A DNA stretch of 64,000 bases from Agroathelia rolfsii (Eukaryota; Basidiomycota; Agaricomycetes; Amylocorticiales; Amylocorticiaceae): positions 3,782,001 to 3,846,000 of the forward strand of contig JABRWF010000003.1 in NCBI GenBank assembly GCA_018343915.1. The letters are read 5' to 3'. Position numbers and translations under genes: made by a program. The notes under the pieces are model-generated. The model did not search any database. It was not told where the DNA came from and worked only from the letters and a program-made list of their open reading frames with translations. Shown one piece after another: positions 24,722-36,044 of this stretch. Numbering within the stretch: position 1 is the first letter of the stretch; every line of letters starts with the position of its first letter.

Positions 24722-25418
24722 TCGACAATGAGGTGATTGGTTTTCTACGCTCTCCTTCATGACGAGTTCTCACAATTTTAGTAGATTAATTTACACATTC
24801 CCCATTTACCTAGCCTCCAGTTGGCCGAGCTAGTAATTGCACAACCTCACACCTGTATTTACATCGTGGACCACAGATGCGATTCCACGTGGAGCTACGA
24901 GCGGAATTCCCAACATTTTGTAACATAACCAACATCAAATACATTCGATATCATAGTACGATAGCTAGTTTTTACGTGTTCATGAGAATTACTTTCATCA
25001 TTAGTATCGGCCAAGCACCATGTTTCTCATTTTAAGCTTATTACCTACTTGATTATGAGTTCTATTGTATTTGATTCGAGCGAACTTCTCGAAATCGAAC
25101 CCAGTGCGTGAGAGTGCCGCCGCAACCCGGAGAAACACCGCGGTGGCTATTATTTGTGCCATCATATGTTACTTGTAATGAGGCTTGAAATAGCTCACTC
25201 ATCCACTAACATCAACTACAACAACCTGAAAGGCTCCGGGATAGGAGTATCATTCATCAGGCAATTATGCGCTTTCAGTCCCGCAATGTATATTACCTGC
25301 GCCTGTCGTCCAATGCTGTAATTCCACTTTATGTGAGCATTCTTAGATCTTTACTTAGTGTCCCTCCAGTTATGCAAACCACCATTAGCTATACCTAGAT
25401 GAGCGCCACATTGAATGG
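24722..25418. other. Intergenic, no gene seen
   Basis: About 700 bp, AT-rich, with no open frame or repeat that I can support. Confidence 0.5.
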
Positions 25419-26876
25419 ATGACAGAGTACACGTTGCAATGTGTCCTAACAGATCTTCGACCCTTGTAAGATGTTAAAAATACTAGTAACTGTAAGTTTT
25501 TCTCGCTAATTTAGTGTGTATTATTATACAGCATCGTGCCCAAACTCCAGGAGGAAGTTTTAGGGCAGACAATAGCTTCATCAAAACAAAAAGGGACGGT
25601 GGAAGTTCACCGTGGAGGTCAGCTATACTTTATGTACTCAGGGACAAGCTTAGGTTGCTCATTCTTATCATAGATTCTTATCAATTTGCCTATTTCTTCC
25701 GGAAGACGGAGCCTCACTCAGTTCTCATCAAGGTAAGCAGGTGATACAGGACATTGCAGGTTGTGTCGCAGCGTGGTCAGGGTCGTCCTGAATAACATTA
25801 TGTTGATATAGTCCAGGGATTTCACTACCATTCTTCCGGACACTAGCAATTCTCTTACTGCTAGACCACCAGCAAAAACAGAACCTCCCCGAATCTTACC
25901 TCGGGGTAAATCAAAGAAGAGGAAACCCACATCTGACTCTAGTACAACACCCAAAGCGGCGGCAAATTCACGTAAGCGTCAGAAGACCAAAGGAAAGGCC
26001 AAAGCAGTGGTCATCAGCAGTGAAGAAGAAACATTGTCTATATCTGACAACACCGACAGCAACGACGAAGATGTTGTCGAGGTTATTCCTGAAGGACCAC
26101 CGAGGCGGTCAGGGCGTGTTCGCACCAGGATAGCCAATGCATATAACGAGGATTCGGAAAATTCTGACCACATAACGCCGCCTGAGCCAAAGGATCAACA
26201 GGAGCTGTCAACCGCCGAAGATGTTGACATGAGTATGCCTAATCATGATAACTTGTAACATATCACGACGCTAACCTTATCCGTAATTGCAGCCGAAGAA
26301 AGCAGGGTGAAAGAAGAAGAAGAGGAGGTTGTTGAGCTTCCTGCTCCCTCTGCTCAGGTCACTCCAGACCCCGATACAAACCCCACTGTTAGTCTCGCGC
26401 TTGATGATGAAGAAGAGCCTAAGCCCAAACCAACTCTTAATCTCAAATACCGTGGTTTCAACATAACTGGCAATTGTCTATGTGTGGTAGTCGAGCCCTG
26501 GCCTGAGATCCGAGCCCAGACTCGTGAACAGTCTACTGCTCCCATATTTGCCAGTTTAAGGCGTGGTGCTACGCCAGTGCCTACTTCTCAGAATCACGAG
26601 AATAGTCAAATGCCTTTGTTTTTGCCAGATCTCGGAGAAGACGACCAAGCCGTCAGCGAATCAAGTGTCCGGCCATCCCTCCGCAGTCGGCCACCTGTCC
26701 CATTATTCAATGACCCACCGCCGTCCGCGGACGATGACGACGACGACACGGATCTCATGGACTTCAGCCAAGCATTGAACAAAGCAGCCGAAGGACGGCA
26801 GGGCGTTCCGGACGAAGACGACGAGATGGATGGCGCTCTGTTATTCGGAGACGCGGATGAAAATAGAGAGCTCTGA
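25419..26876 (+). CDS. Basic-acidic, probably nuclear protein of unknown function
   Basis: 398-aa protein that I do not recognise. The N-terminal about 65 residues look folded and conserved (MTEYTLQCVLTDLRPF, QTIASSKQKGTVEVHRGD, YQFAYFFRKTEPHSVLIK). A lysine/arginine-rich stretch with bipartite nuclear-signal character follows (GKSKKRKP, NSRKRQKTKGKAK), then Ser/Asp/Glu-rich segments, RRSGRVRTR, and a second possibly folded core (LNLKYRGFNITGNCLCVVVEPWP). The tail is very acidic. A chromatin or transcription role is only an inference. Exons: 25419-25465, 25532-25617, 25674-25732, 25812-26232, 26293-26876. They sum to 1,197 nt. The first three exons are small and were placed by frame and splice signals. 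Only 82 bp separate its stop codon from the MEF2 stop codon. Confidence 0.72.
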
Positions 26877-26958
26877 TGAGCGGGCTGTCATTAGATGTAG
26901 TTTTTTTTTGTACAATATACTTTGATATCTAATACTAATCATCGTCTGTACATAGAAC

Positions 26959-29513
26959 CTACGCACTTAGTCCAATCTCCCTCAAAATCTCGAGTTTTCG
27001 AAGTTCAGATACTGTCCTAAATCCAGCAGGGCTCATCTCGAATGTGCCATGACCACCCGAAAGGGCGCGGAGTCTGGTCGAGTAGTCAAGCATTCGGCTA
27101 AGTGGAGCAACGGCCTTAATTGTCTGTTTACGTTTTGGCGCATGAGCACTGGTTCCGGATGTGGTGGAGGAAGGTGACAGCCAGTCTGGTGGGACGTATA
27201 CACCGTCGGTACCATATGGCTCTGATTCATTTTCGTCAGCCATCATGCCAGAGCCGAGGTCAGAAACTTCTGCTTCGTGTTCGGTCAAGTCTTTGATGAC
27301 TCTGCCGAGATTATCCTCGTTGACGTTGACGTTAAGGGTAATGTAAGGCTCCATGAGAGAGCCCATCCCTGCTGCGCGCAAATGGCTACGGAGTATAGTA
27401 GCACCGGCTCCTGTTAATACCGAGGGAGGAATCTGCATTGACGGCAAATGCAATGAACGGATTTTGACGTAGGTGCCAGATATGGGAAGCGAAGTATGAG
27501 GCGAAATAGAGAGAGCACTTGCCATACCGCGCGCAATGTTGGGCAGAGGGTTGGTTTGGCTATGAGAGTCGGTCAAAGGCAAGGGTTTACCCTTTTGGTC
27601 GACCACGATATTTCCATCCCAGACGGGGTCGCCGACTTCGCCTTCTTCCAGGGGCCGGACCTCAAATACAATCCTAATAGTCACAGGTTTTCCAAAGACT
27701 TCCGTTTCCCAGGAATCGGAAATTTCAGATCCTTCAAGAGAAGGGCCTAGCCCTTCCTTGAAAGCTACTCTCCGTTTCCCAAATTCAAAGTTGGCTTGGA
27801 ACTCATCTCGGAGTCTACCTTCAACAATTTCGAGATGAAGAGCACCTAATCCATGTATCAAGGTTTGGCTCTCCTGTAAGTCGACACGCACGGAAGGATC
27901 GGTACGAGAAAGTGCCAAGAGAGCTTCCTGTACGGGACCAGTGTCTGCATGCGATTGAGGAATGATGCTCGCCGACATGACTGATGGAGGAGGGACGATT
28001 TCTCGTCTCCTTAGCATATCAGAAGGTTCCTCACTTCGTGAAGACGATGATCCATGTGTCGACAGCAGAGTATCTCCAGTGCGGGTATGTCTGAGCCCAA
28101 GGATAACTCCCACAGAACCAAACGGAAGCTCGTCAACTTCTTCTGCGTTATCAGCAAATAGTAAAAGAAGTTTTGATGCCTTTTCTTTCACATTCTGAGT
28201 GGGATTGTAAAGATTGGCCTGCCGCTTTAATGTGCCTGGGAATAAAATAATCAACGTCTGTAGACTCCGTGGCATGATGAAGGCACACACCTGAATAGAC
28301 ACGAACAAATGTCATCCAACCCCTTCTTTTATCCCAAACAACCTTCCATGCCAGTAAACGAAGCGGTCCATCTGGTGACTCCGATTTGATCTTGAAGTCG
28401 AGAGGATTAGCAAATAGCTCGCCTACGTAATCCATGACAAGTTCCGTTCCAATGTTCTTGATTGCCGAGCCACATAGAACAGGGAGGATCTTATTCTCCA
28501 CGACGGCACGGCGGAGATGAGGCATAACGAAGGAAGGCTCGACATTCAAATACGCAGACGGATCAGACTCCAGGCTTAAAAGCGATTCCATCAGCTCGTC
28601 GGAGTGCATGGAGAGGTTCTCGAGAAGGTTTGTACGCGCTGGAACCAAATGAGGAATTAAAGGATGTGATGGTGGCAAGATACCCGAGTTAGATAGTTCT
28701 TCCGCCTTCCTAGGGAGGGCATGGCGCGTAGCGTTTCCCTCTACGTCCCATTTCCAGAGCTCCCATTTCACGAGATCCACAAGACCCTCGACACCTGGTT
28801 CCCCTCGGGAATAAGCTTCGGGGTCAAAGGAAGCTATAGGGAGGGCTAATGCCATTGGGCTGGGATGAAACCTATGAGCGAGAAGGGATAAAAGGGAAGA
28901 GCGAAACGAAGCTCCGGGTCTGTCGAGTTTGTTGAGAAACATTAAGCGTGTGGGGACACCATATCTAAGTAGCACTACCAGTGAGCATATAGCCGGCGTT
29001 AAAGGAAGGTGTCTCGAATGTTGCTTACCTGTTCAGTTGTCTCCAAACACCCTTTGTCTGTGGCTCAACTCCTTCGACAGAGTCGATGAGAACAACGGCA
29101 CCATCCACGACTCGACTTGCGCTTTCTACTTCCATGCCAAAGTCAGCATGTCCAGGAGTATCAATCAAGTTGAACGACCAGTCTTTCCAACGGACAGGAA
29201 TACTAGCAGACTGAATCGTTATACCCCGCTCTCTCTCTGCTGGCAAGAAATCCGTGGTTGTGCTACCCGTATCGACTGAACCAGACTCAGAGAGATATTC
29301 TGACTTGAGTAGGATAGATTCGGTTAACGTAGTTTTGCCAGAATCTTTATGAAATAATAAGGCATGTGAGCTTCAATGATTGAAAGACAGTATCTTGCCT
29401 ATGTGAGCCACGAGAGCCATGTTTCGTGTTTTGGATGGGTCAGCATGTATGAATGTGGATGCATAGCGGTATCCTTCTGAGCATCGTTTTCGAAATATGC
29501 GAGGTAATATCAT
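26959..29513 (-). CDS. MEF2: Mitochondrial elongation factor G2 (ribosome-releasing factor 2)
   Basis: 793-aa translational GTPase of the EF-G2mt type, which works with the recycling factor RRF to split mitochondrial ribosomes after termination. The N-terminus is a basic, hydrophobic mitochondrial presequence (MILPRIFRKRCSEGYRYAST). GTPase motifs are AHIDSGKTT (about residues 36-44), ERERGITIQ, DTPGHADF and NKLDRPGA. Domain II (VYSGTLKRQANLYNPTQ) and EF-G domains III-V follow. Exons in transcript order: 29513-29399, 29344-29029, 28964-28291, 28235-26959. They sum to 2,382 nt. Intron 1 starts with GC, and the frame HID-SGKTT demands it. MEF1 is the alternative, but the sequence around the G motifs suits the MEF2 group better. 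Confidence 0.9.
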
Positions 29514-29828
29514 AAAAGGAGTGCAATGCCAGGTAAAATGGCCTGGATAATCCGGTTGGTGTCGTCAATGCTACTGCAGACCTGAAAGACCGAGGCTGAA
29601 ATTGCTATGTATTAGAGTCGGACTAAGAAAGTGACGAGATGACAGAATGCTAATATGCTTCCGGTGCCTGTTGTCGCAAGTCTCTTATTGTTGGAAGGCG
29701 CTACAGCTCAGGCTTGTCTCCGACTTCGAACCTGAACGCGATTGTCTTTGTCTTTGTCTCATTTTACATCTGGCATAAATAAAATACTCTCTAGTCTTAA
29801 AGGCGGCACATAATTAATTCTCTCAGAC
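29514..29828. other. Divergent promoter, MEF2 / STE14
   Basis: 315 bp shared upstream region. Contains CTTTGTCTTTGTCT short repeats near 29745 and an AT-rich patch just before 29829. No clear TATA box. Confidence 0.5.
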
Positions 29829-30862
29829 ATGGACACCGCTCCTGTAGCAAGTAGCAGCTTTCCGATTGATGCCCAAAAGAGCCTTGACGAACGTATACGG
29901 CAACGCGCTCACGCTTTAAACACCAATCCAAAGAACCATATACCTCACGAAAATATACCTAACACACCCCTTGCTGCTTCCACTATATCTTTCTTGCTGG
30001 GTGGAATCTTCTTCTCCTCTTTCTTCTCGCTTCTCTCGGGCAGCTCACAATACTGGTGGCTCACGTATCAGACCAAAATCTTCTTTGCTGCCTGGTCTGC
30101 TTTTCATTGGGGAGAGTTTGCCGTGACGGCTGGCTGGAACCTCGAGAAATGTAGCGTAGATTGTACGCAAGATCTTGCTCATATTTATAAATGTCGTTCT
30201 CATCCAATTGTTCCAAAGCATTCCTTTTGGATAATGGCGCACTCTATCATGTAGCCAACGGGATCGGCCTCGCGGAGTATTTACTAGAGCTTTACTTTAT
30301 ACCTAGCATGAAGGCCCACACTTTTATCAGCATATTAGGTAGGCACTTGTGGTGCTGTGCTTGGTGTTAAGAATCTCACAGCCATTCCAGGAGTCATTCT
30401 CGTGATTGCAGGTCAATGGCTGCGATCCTCTGCCATGATTCACGCATCAACCAACTTCTCTCATACTGTCGCGTTCCGCAAAGCGCCAAATCATAAATTG
30501 GTCACAGGCGGTGTATATGCGTCAGTCGTTGCACTTATATTACTATTCTGTATTTTCATGCTGTAACAATATCATATTCTGCAGGTGGTCGCGTCATCCG
30601 TCTTACTCCGGGTTCTTCTATTGGGCATTGGGCACTCAACTAGCGATGCTGAACCCAATCAGTTTTATTGTCTTTACAATTATTCTTTGGCGATTCTTTT
30701 ATAAAAGAACGAGAGGTGAGGTTTTCTCATCATCTATCAGGTTATTCATATTCATCGTATGTCTATGTTATAGTCGAGGAGGCTGCTCTAGTCAAATTCT
30801 TTGGCAACGAATACGTCGAATATCGACAGTGCGTTGGCACAAAAATACCATTTATTCCTTAG
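29829..30862 (+). CDS. STE14: Protein-S-isoprenylcysteine O-methyltransferase
   Basis: 267-aa ER membrane enzyme that methylates the C-terminal prenylcysteine of CaaX proteins such as Ras and mating pheromones, using S-adenosylmethionine. Several hydrophobic helices are visible. The ICMT signature reads GGVYAWSRHPSYSGFFYWALGTQ (motif split by an intron) and is followed by RVEEAALVKFFGNEYVEYR close to the C-terminus, the usual SAM- and substrate-binding region. Exons: 29829-30162, 30219-30338, 30391-30520, 30585-30715, 30774-30862. They sum to 804 nt, close to the usual family size. Confidence 0.95.
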
Positions 30863-31056
30863 ATTGCTTGTAGATGATTTAAGGCTCAGGCGTCACAATA
30901 AATGATATACATGAAAACATGCGCATTGGAAAGCCATAAAAGTACGGGTGAAAATAGAAAAGCATGCAACATGGTAATTTTGTAATCATCACAACGTCGT
31001 ACAAATCCCACCGGGTAGACGGTCGGGATAACCCCCTGAACAAGAATATGAAGTGT

Positions 31057-31787
31057 TTACTCGTCTGAGATGGGGCCCTTGTCTGAAACGTAGATACCGT
31101 CCAAGAATTTACGGATATCCTTGTTTCTTACACGGCAGATACCCTGGATGGATGCGGCTGAAAGAAAGTTAGAACACAATAACCAAATGATGAGTAATGA
31201 ATTCACCAGATTGTGAGACGTTATCAATATCATTGCCAACAAGAAGTAGTTCATCCTTCTGCGCTTTTGACTCGGAGATTGTAACACCACCAAGCATCTT
31301 GACGTGTCGAACGGTCTAAGATACAAGATCAGAGGCGTAATCATTAGTTTAAGCAAGAAAGCAGACCTTTTCACCCAAGAAGTTACGGATCTCAACAGCA
31401 TCACCGGTACCCTGAATAATGCAGTTGATGGGGAAATGGGCGTAGACAGCACGCATCTTGTACAAGAAGCCCTGACGCAGCCATTTTCAGAATCTTGACT
31501 AGAGCACGACATTTTCTCCACCGTACCTTTGTGACGCCAGTAATCATGTTCTGAATCATGGATTTGATTGTCCTTAAGCAAGCTACGTGCTTCCTTCCAC
31601 CTTGCCAAACAGCGAGAAGTACTTGGTGACTCTTGCCCTTTTTTGCAAGGCGAATATCCATATCAATGTGCCGGACATTCTTGGTGAGTGTTCCGCGAGG
31701 GCCGGTGACCGTAATGATGCGGGACTTGACGGCGACTTGAACGCCCTCAGGAATGTCGAGTTCTTCTGTCTGGAGAACGTCCCGCAT
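31057..31787 (-). CDS. RPL9: 60S ribosomal protein L9 (uL6)
   Basis: 191-aa large-subunit protein, the same length as yeast Rpl9. Conserved sequence includes [44 protein letters not shown] and the near-invariant C-terminal [21 protein letters not shown]. Exons in transcript order: 31787-31527, 31471-31367, 31315-31207, 31157-31057. They sum to 576 nt. Immediately before the ATG the sequence reads like a 3' splice site (pyrimidines, then TAG) with a GCTAAC branch point about 28 nt upstream, so a 5'-UTR intron probably ends at the start codon. A donor such as GTATAC at about 31849 is possible. Confidence 0.97.
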
Positions 31788-32139
31788 CTACAAGACAAAG
31801 GAAAAATCACAAGTTAGCCATTCCTGAACCAAATTTCGAGAGGTATACACTGCTGTGCCCGCGATCGCAGATAGAGCCTCAGAACAGCGTAGATTCGGAC
31901 CTTGCAAAATCGATTTCTTGAGGGAGGGTTTGGCGAGTGCTTGCGTTGATGAGCGGATGGATAGCCACTGAAACAAGGTTTCAGCGGAGTTTGGAACTGC
32001 GTCGGAGTTTAAGTCGCTGCTCGGACGCTCTCTTGCTCCGCAACAACCACCACCATCATCACTTATATCGAGAGTTGAGGATTGCAGAGAGGAATAACGA
32101 CATCGTCCATCGTGAAACTTTTTGAGAGCGTTTGAAAAG
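31788..32139. other. Divergent promoter, RPL9 / PCF11
   Basis: 352 bp between start codons. It includes the probable RPL9 5'-UTR intron. Several CACCAC/CATCATC-type trinucleotides lie near 32045-32060. No TATA box seen on either strand. Confidence 0.5.
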
Positions 32140-34689
32140 ATGTCCCTTTATCCTCAGCCTTATGGCTATCCGCCCTCTTACCCTCCTCAGCATGGTTATC
32201 AGCAATACCATCACCCACCGTCTCAGCCTTACTATACCGACCCGAATCACTTTCGTCGCGATTACATGGCCCGTCTTGCTGAGCTGACCGTTAACACGAG
32301 GCCAGCTATACAGAGTCTGTCTATGATTGCACAGGAGTATTATCGTTGGGCGAGTATTGTGGCACAATGCCTCGAGACCCACATCCGCAGGGTGAGTAAA
32401 TAAATATTCTTTCGATAGGCTTGACTACACGATATGCATCTGGTATTGCGAGTGTTTCAATGTGCATCAATGAGCTATTCTTGCTTGTATTGTTGCTCTG
32501 GCCTATGTACTATATATATAGCGTAGTTAGCACGATATTCTGAGCGAAAGACGACCTGAGTCACCAATGGCCGTGCTGTGTCTCCCAGTGGGGGGGGGGT
32601 GAATCTGCTGGCGCTGACGAAGCCCATTGACTGTCGGGCGCTTCCGGGTGTCTCCCATTGCCTATCTTCCGAAGCTTTCTTTATATGGCCTGCTGACTAA
32701 TCTTTGATTTCCTGCGTGGCTAGGTTCAGCCATGGATGAAGCTACCTGCTTTCTATGTCCTCGATGCGATTTCCAAGAATGTCTATGAGCCCTATGCACG
32801 CGAATTCTCCGCCTTCGTTACTTCGCTTTTCCTTGACACTTATCGCCAAGTCGACCAGAGCACTCGTGGCAAGATGGAAGAGATGCTCCTGACCTGGAGG
32901 AATGGTGCGCCCAACGGCAAGGAGCTCTTCGGTGTGGCCGTGCAAGTTGGCATCGAGCGTGGAATTTGGGGTGGCGAGGAAAATGCCGGACCGAATGTAC
33001 GTCAATTGTATTTGTTATGCCTGGCCTTCATGCTAACCTAGCAGTATTTATTAAGCCCTCTGGTTTCCCTACCAGTCACATCTCCAAGGCACAAGTGCTC
33101 AGTGAGCTTGAATTTACTCTTAGTCAAAAGCAGCGCATACTCCAGTCGAGCCCATACGACACACTTTCGCAGACCCATGTCCAGGTCTTATTACAGGTGA
33201 GCATCAGACTACTCAATTTTTTGCATAGGTGGATACTGATAACCTTATCTACCAGTTACGCGGTCTTGTAGAGGCGGGTGTATCACAGCAGGAGCTTCGA
33301 CAAATTTTAGATCGTCTCCGTAGTTTAACACGACCTCCCCCCCAGCCAGTTCCCCAACCACCAGCATCATATACTTCACCTCCGTCGTCATATCCTGCCT
33401 ATCAATCGCCATCATATCCTGTAGCTGGTCCTTCATATTCCCAACCAGCCTTTGGTCCCTCGACTGTTCCTAGGCGTGAGCATGCTGATGTATCTTCTCA
33501 TATGAGTGCGGTGTCGCAAGTACCTCCCGTACCTTCGGCTCCTGCCGCTGCTCCTGCGCTTCCTCCAAATTTTGCTAGCTTGCTCGGCACTTTGATAAAG
33601 GCTGGCGTTGTGTCTGCCTCTAACACTCCTGAAGGGGCCGGGTCATCATCAGTCGAAGATATTAAGTCTGGGTCTGTAGTTGATCACACTAAAGAAGCGT
33701 CTAGAGACTACAGAAGAACAGTCCTCAGTCGCAAAATCAAGCTCAACACCGCTGAGATTATAAAGTAATTGCGTTTTCCTCTTTTCACATTGATGGGGTT
33801 CTTACGATGATTCCTGCAGGAAACGAACAGATATTGTATCTTTGTTGTATAAGAGACTGCCTTCACAATGTAAACAATGTGGTATCCGTTTCTCGGACAA
33901 TGAGAGTGGTAAACATAGCATGGATGCCCATTTGGATATGCATTTCAAACAAAATCTCAAAGCAACACAGAACGTTGGTCGTGGTCACAGTCGCAGTTGG
34001 TTTGTTGGTGTTGAGGTAAGCTCCCTTGCTATTCTGCTCGAATGTAGAACTCACTCCATTTCAGGATTGGGTCCACGATGTTTCATCAGATGCAAAAGGC
34101 AAGGGTCGTGCTGACGGTTTCCGCTTAGGCCAATCCAAGGCAGCAGCAGCAGCAGAAGCAGCAAAGCGTGACGCCGAATTGCGCGCCCAATTCGTTGTAG
34201 TTCCCCCTGGTGACGAGGCTAAGACTGTTGCGTGCCCCATCTGCCAAGAAGTACTCAAGTCCGAGTTCCTTGAAGACGACGAAGAGTGGGTATGGAAGAA
34301 CGCTATTACGAAGGATGATAGGGTATGTATTTTATTCGCATCTCGTCATTATGTGCTTATGCTTACGTTATGATCAGGTGTATCATGCGACATGCCACGC
34401 CGAAGCTTCTCATTCAGCAACTCTTCTCGCTGCTCGCATCAAGAATGGCAGGTCAAGTCGAAGTCGATCTGGCACACCTGAACGCTCTGCTACTCCACCC
34501 AGATCTATGCCTGGTTCCCAGGCTGGCTCCAATCTAAAAATCGTTACAGGATCGCCATTAAGAAGTCAGACCGGTACGAAGCGCAAGGCTGATTCAGGAG
34601 AAACCTTGACCCCCGAGGCAGAAGGATCGCCTGCTCACAAAAAGCTTGCTAGTTTGCCCTCTGTTTCTGTGACGCCTATCGTGGTCTGA
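32140..34689 (+). CDS. PCF11: mRNA cleavage and polyadenylation factor subunit Pcf11
   Basis: 646-aa subunit of cleavage factor IA, which binds the RNA polymerase II C-terminal domain and drives 3'-end formation and termination. After a Pro/Tyr/Gln-rich start comes a CTD-interacting domain (about residues 28-160: RRDYMARLAELTVNTRPAI, YVLDAISKNVYEPY, FLDTYRQVDQSTRGKMEEML, ELFGVAV). Then SKAQVLSELEFTL, a Pro/Ser-rich linker, and two C-terminal zinc-binding units (CKQCGIRF with a downstream HLDMHF; CPICQE with YHATCHAEA). Exons: 32140-32391, 32724-32996, 33056-33196, 33256-33764, 33820-34015, 34065-34322, 34378-34689. They sum to 1,941 nt. Intron 1 is 332 bp, far longer than its neighbours. For intron 2, two AGs close to the branch point must be skipped to keep frame. 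Confidence 0.92.
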
Positions 34690-35748
34690 TGACCGCATCT
34701 TACACTTACCCTTTTATGCCTTAGAGACTTTTAATCCATCCTTCGTTTCGTGTTTGTACGGACACACACCTAGCACTTTATGACTTTTTATTGGCTACAG
34801 GCTATTATATATTACATCCTACACATTGTATTACTGGACACAATTTCATGCAATTTATGAACTGGGATCGATTCTTTGAGTGAATGGTTGTTGACGGAGA
34901 GGCCCTGGGGGCCTCCCAAAGGGATCCTAGAGGACCTAACACGAGTGAATAACCGTTGTAGTACGGTACAAGTGCAGATGTGAGGTGGCTACACTGCCCT
35001 AAATACTAAGCTATCACGTGACCCTTTCGGGGTCACTCCTACCCTCGGACCCTACCGGTCCATTGATTACACGTATTCATCATTCAGTCTGGCAGGTTAT
35101 TGACGCTCATTTGATTGAAGTGGGCGTAGTCACCCACTGCGGTAGACGCCGTGACTCAACAATCCCAATTAATTGGTGTCACGGATTGATGAAAGCCTCG
35201 ATGTTATACCGTGACGTGCATGTTCGCATTTCTTGTCCAATCGTAATCATAGTTGACTGAGTACTCTTACTTACGCTATGCAAATGTACGCCACTACACT
35301 TTGCCGTTTCGGTTAAAGTATTTAGTCATTGATTCAACGTCATCAAATACAACTATTTGATCGATCACTGGCCTGGATACGGACACTACATACAGTCAGG
35401 GTACCGGTGACCAACTTATCAGCGCCCAGTGCTGAGCGCTGAAGCACTGAAGGTTGAACTCTATCATCGATTACCCTGTGATCCACGTCTTTCACTACTC
35501 AGGCTCTTGTGTTCGGAGTAACCTCAGGGGGTTATGCATTGAGGAGTGCAGATTAGAGGTTGGGCCAACAGGCCCGACCAAAGTGTACTACTAGCATCGT
35601 TCAATGTTGGACATACTGACATGCGAGACATGGTGGACGGAGTATATATTTATCATTATCACTGCGGCGGGCGCCGGCAACTCTAACTCCAGATTGTCTT
35701 CGTAAATTACATGTAGCACGTCTATATTTTTGATGAAGAAGTACGGCA

Positions 35749-35853
35749 TGACAAACCTCGTCCGCAACCCCCACTGCCGTTAAAGCCATGGCTTTTCTAG
35801 GTATTCTTCTCGCGACGGCATCGTGTGCCGCAGTTACATTACGAGGTTTGTCA
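35749..35853. repeat. 13-bp perfect inverted repeat flanking a 14-bp palindrome
   Basis: Arms TGACAAACCTCGT (35749-35761) and its exact complement (35841-35853) are 79 nt apart. Between them lie a 14-bp perfect palindrome AAAGCCATGGCTTT (35782-35795) and nested TGCCGT/ACGGCA arms. It could be a tiny MITE-like element or a regulatory cruciform. No target-site duplication was seen. Confidence 0.7.
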
Positions 35854-35921
35854 CTACTGAGCGGGCCAGAGATCCTGCACGCCCTGGGAATGTTGTAGAG
35901 GGTCGTTCTTGTTATGAAGGG

Positions 35922-35928
35922 TATAAAA
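35922..35928 (+). promoter_or_regulatory. TATA box of the A-T-R reductase gene
   Basis: TATAAAA about 115 bp upstream of the ATG at 36045, in the context GGGTATAAAAGT, a strong match to the eukaryotic TATA consensus. Confidence 0.6.
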
Positions 35929-36044
35929 GTGCCAGAGCCCTGTGACTCTTTATCAATACCTCGGCGCTTCACAAGCAACTTCAAATCCACTTTTCAAACA
36001 GACCAAACACCCTACACTGATAGCGAAAGCAGCTCTGATCGGTT

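Larger units (their letters stand above)
34690..36044. other. Large intergenic region rich in inverted repeats
   Basis: 1,355 bp without a supported gene. From about 34.9 to 35.9 kb it carries many short perfect stem-loops and one 13-bp inverted repeat (see findings). The last about 120 bp are the promoter of the reductase, with a TATA box at 35922. I could not find LTR ends, target-site duplications or transposase-like frames. Confidence 0.6.

Noticed and set aside
25085..25110. A tRNA B-box-like sequence on the minus strand (GGGTTCGATTTC)
   Set aside because: The flanking bases do not form a T-arm and no A-box, anticodon arm or acceptor stem could be built.
32392..32723. C/D snoRNA in PCF11 intron 1
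   Set aside because: CTGA boxes are present but no RTGATGA C box or terminal stem could be found.
34889..35633. Solo LTR (TG start near 34889, ATGGT repeated at both sides)
   Set aside because: The right end does not finish in CA, the terminal inverted bases do not match, and the 5-bp repeat is expected by chance.
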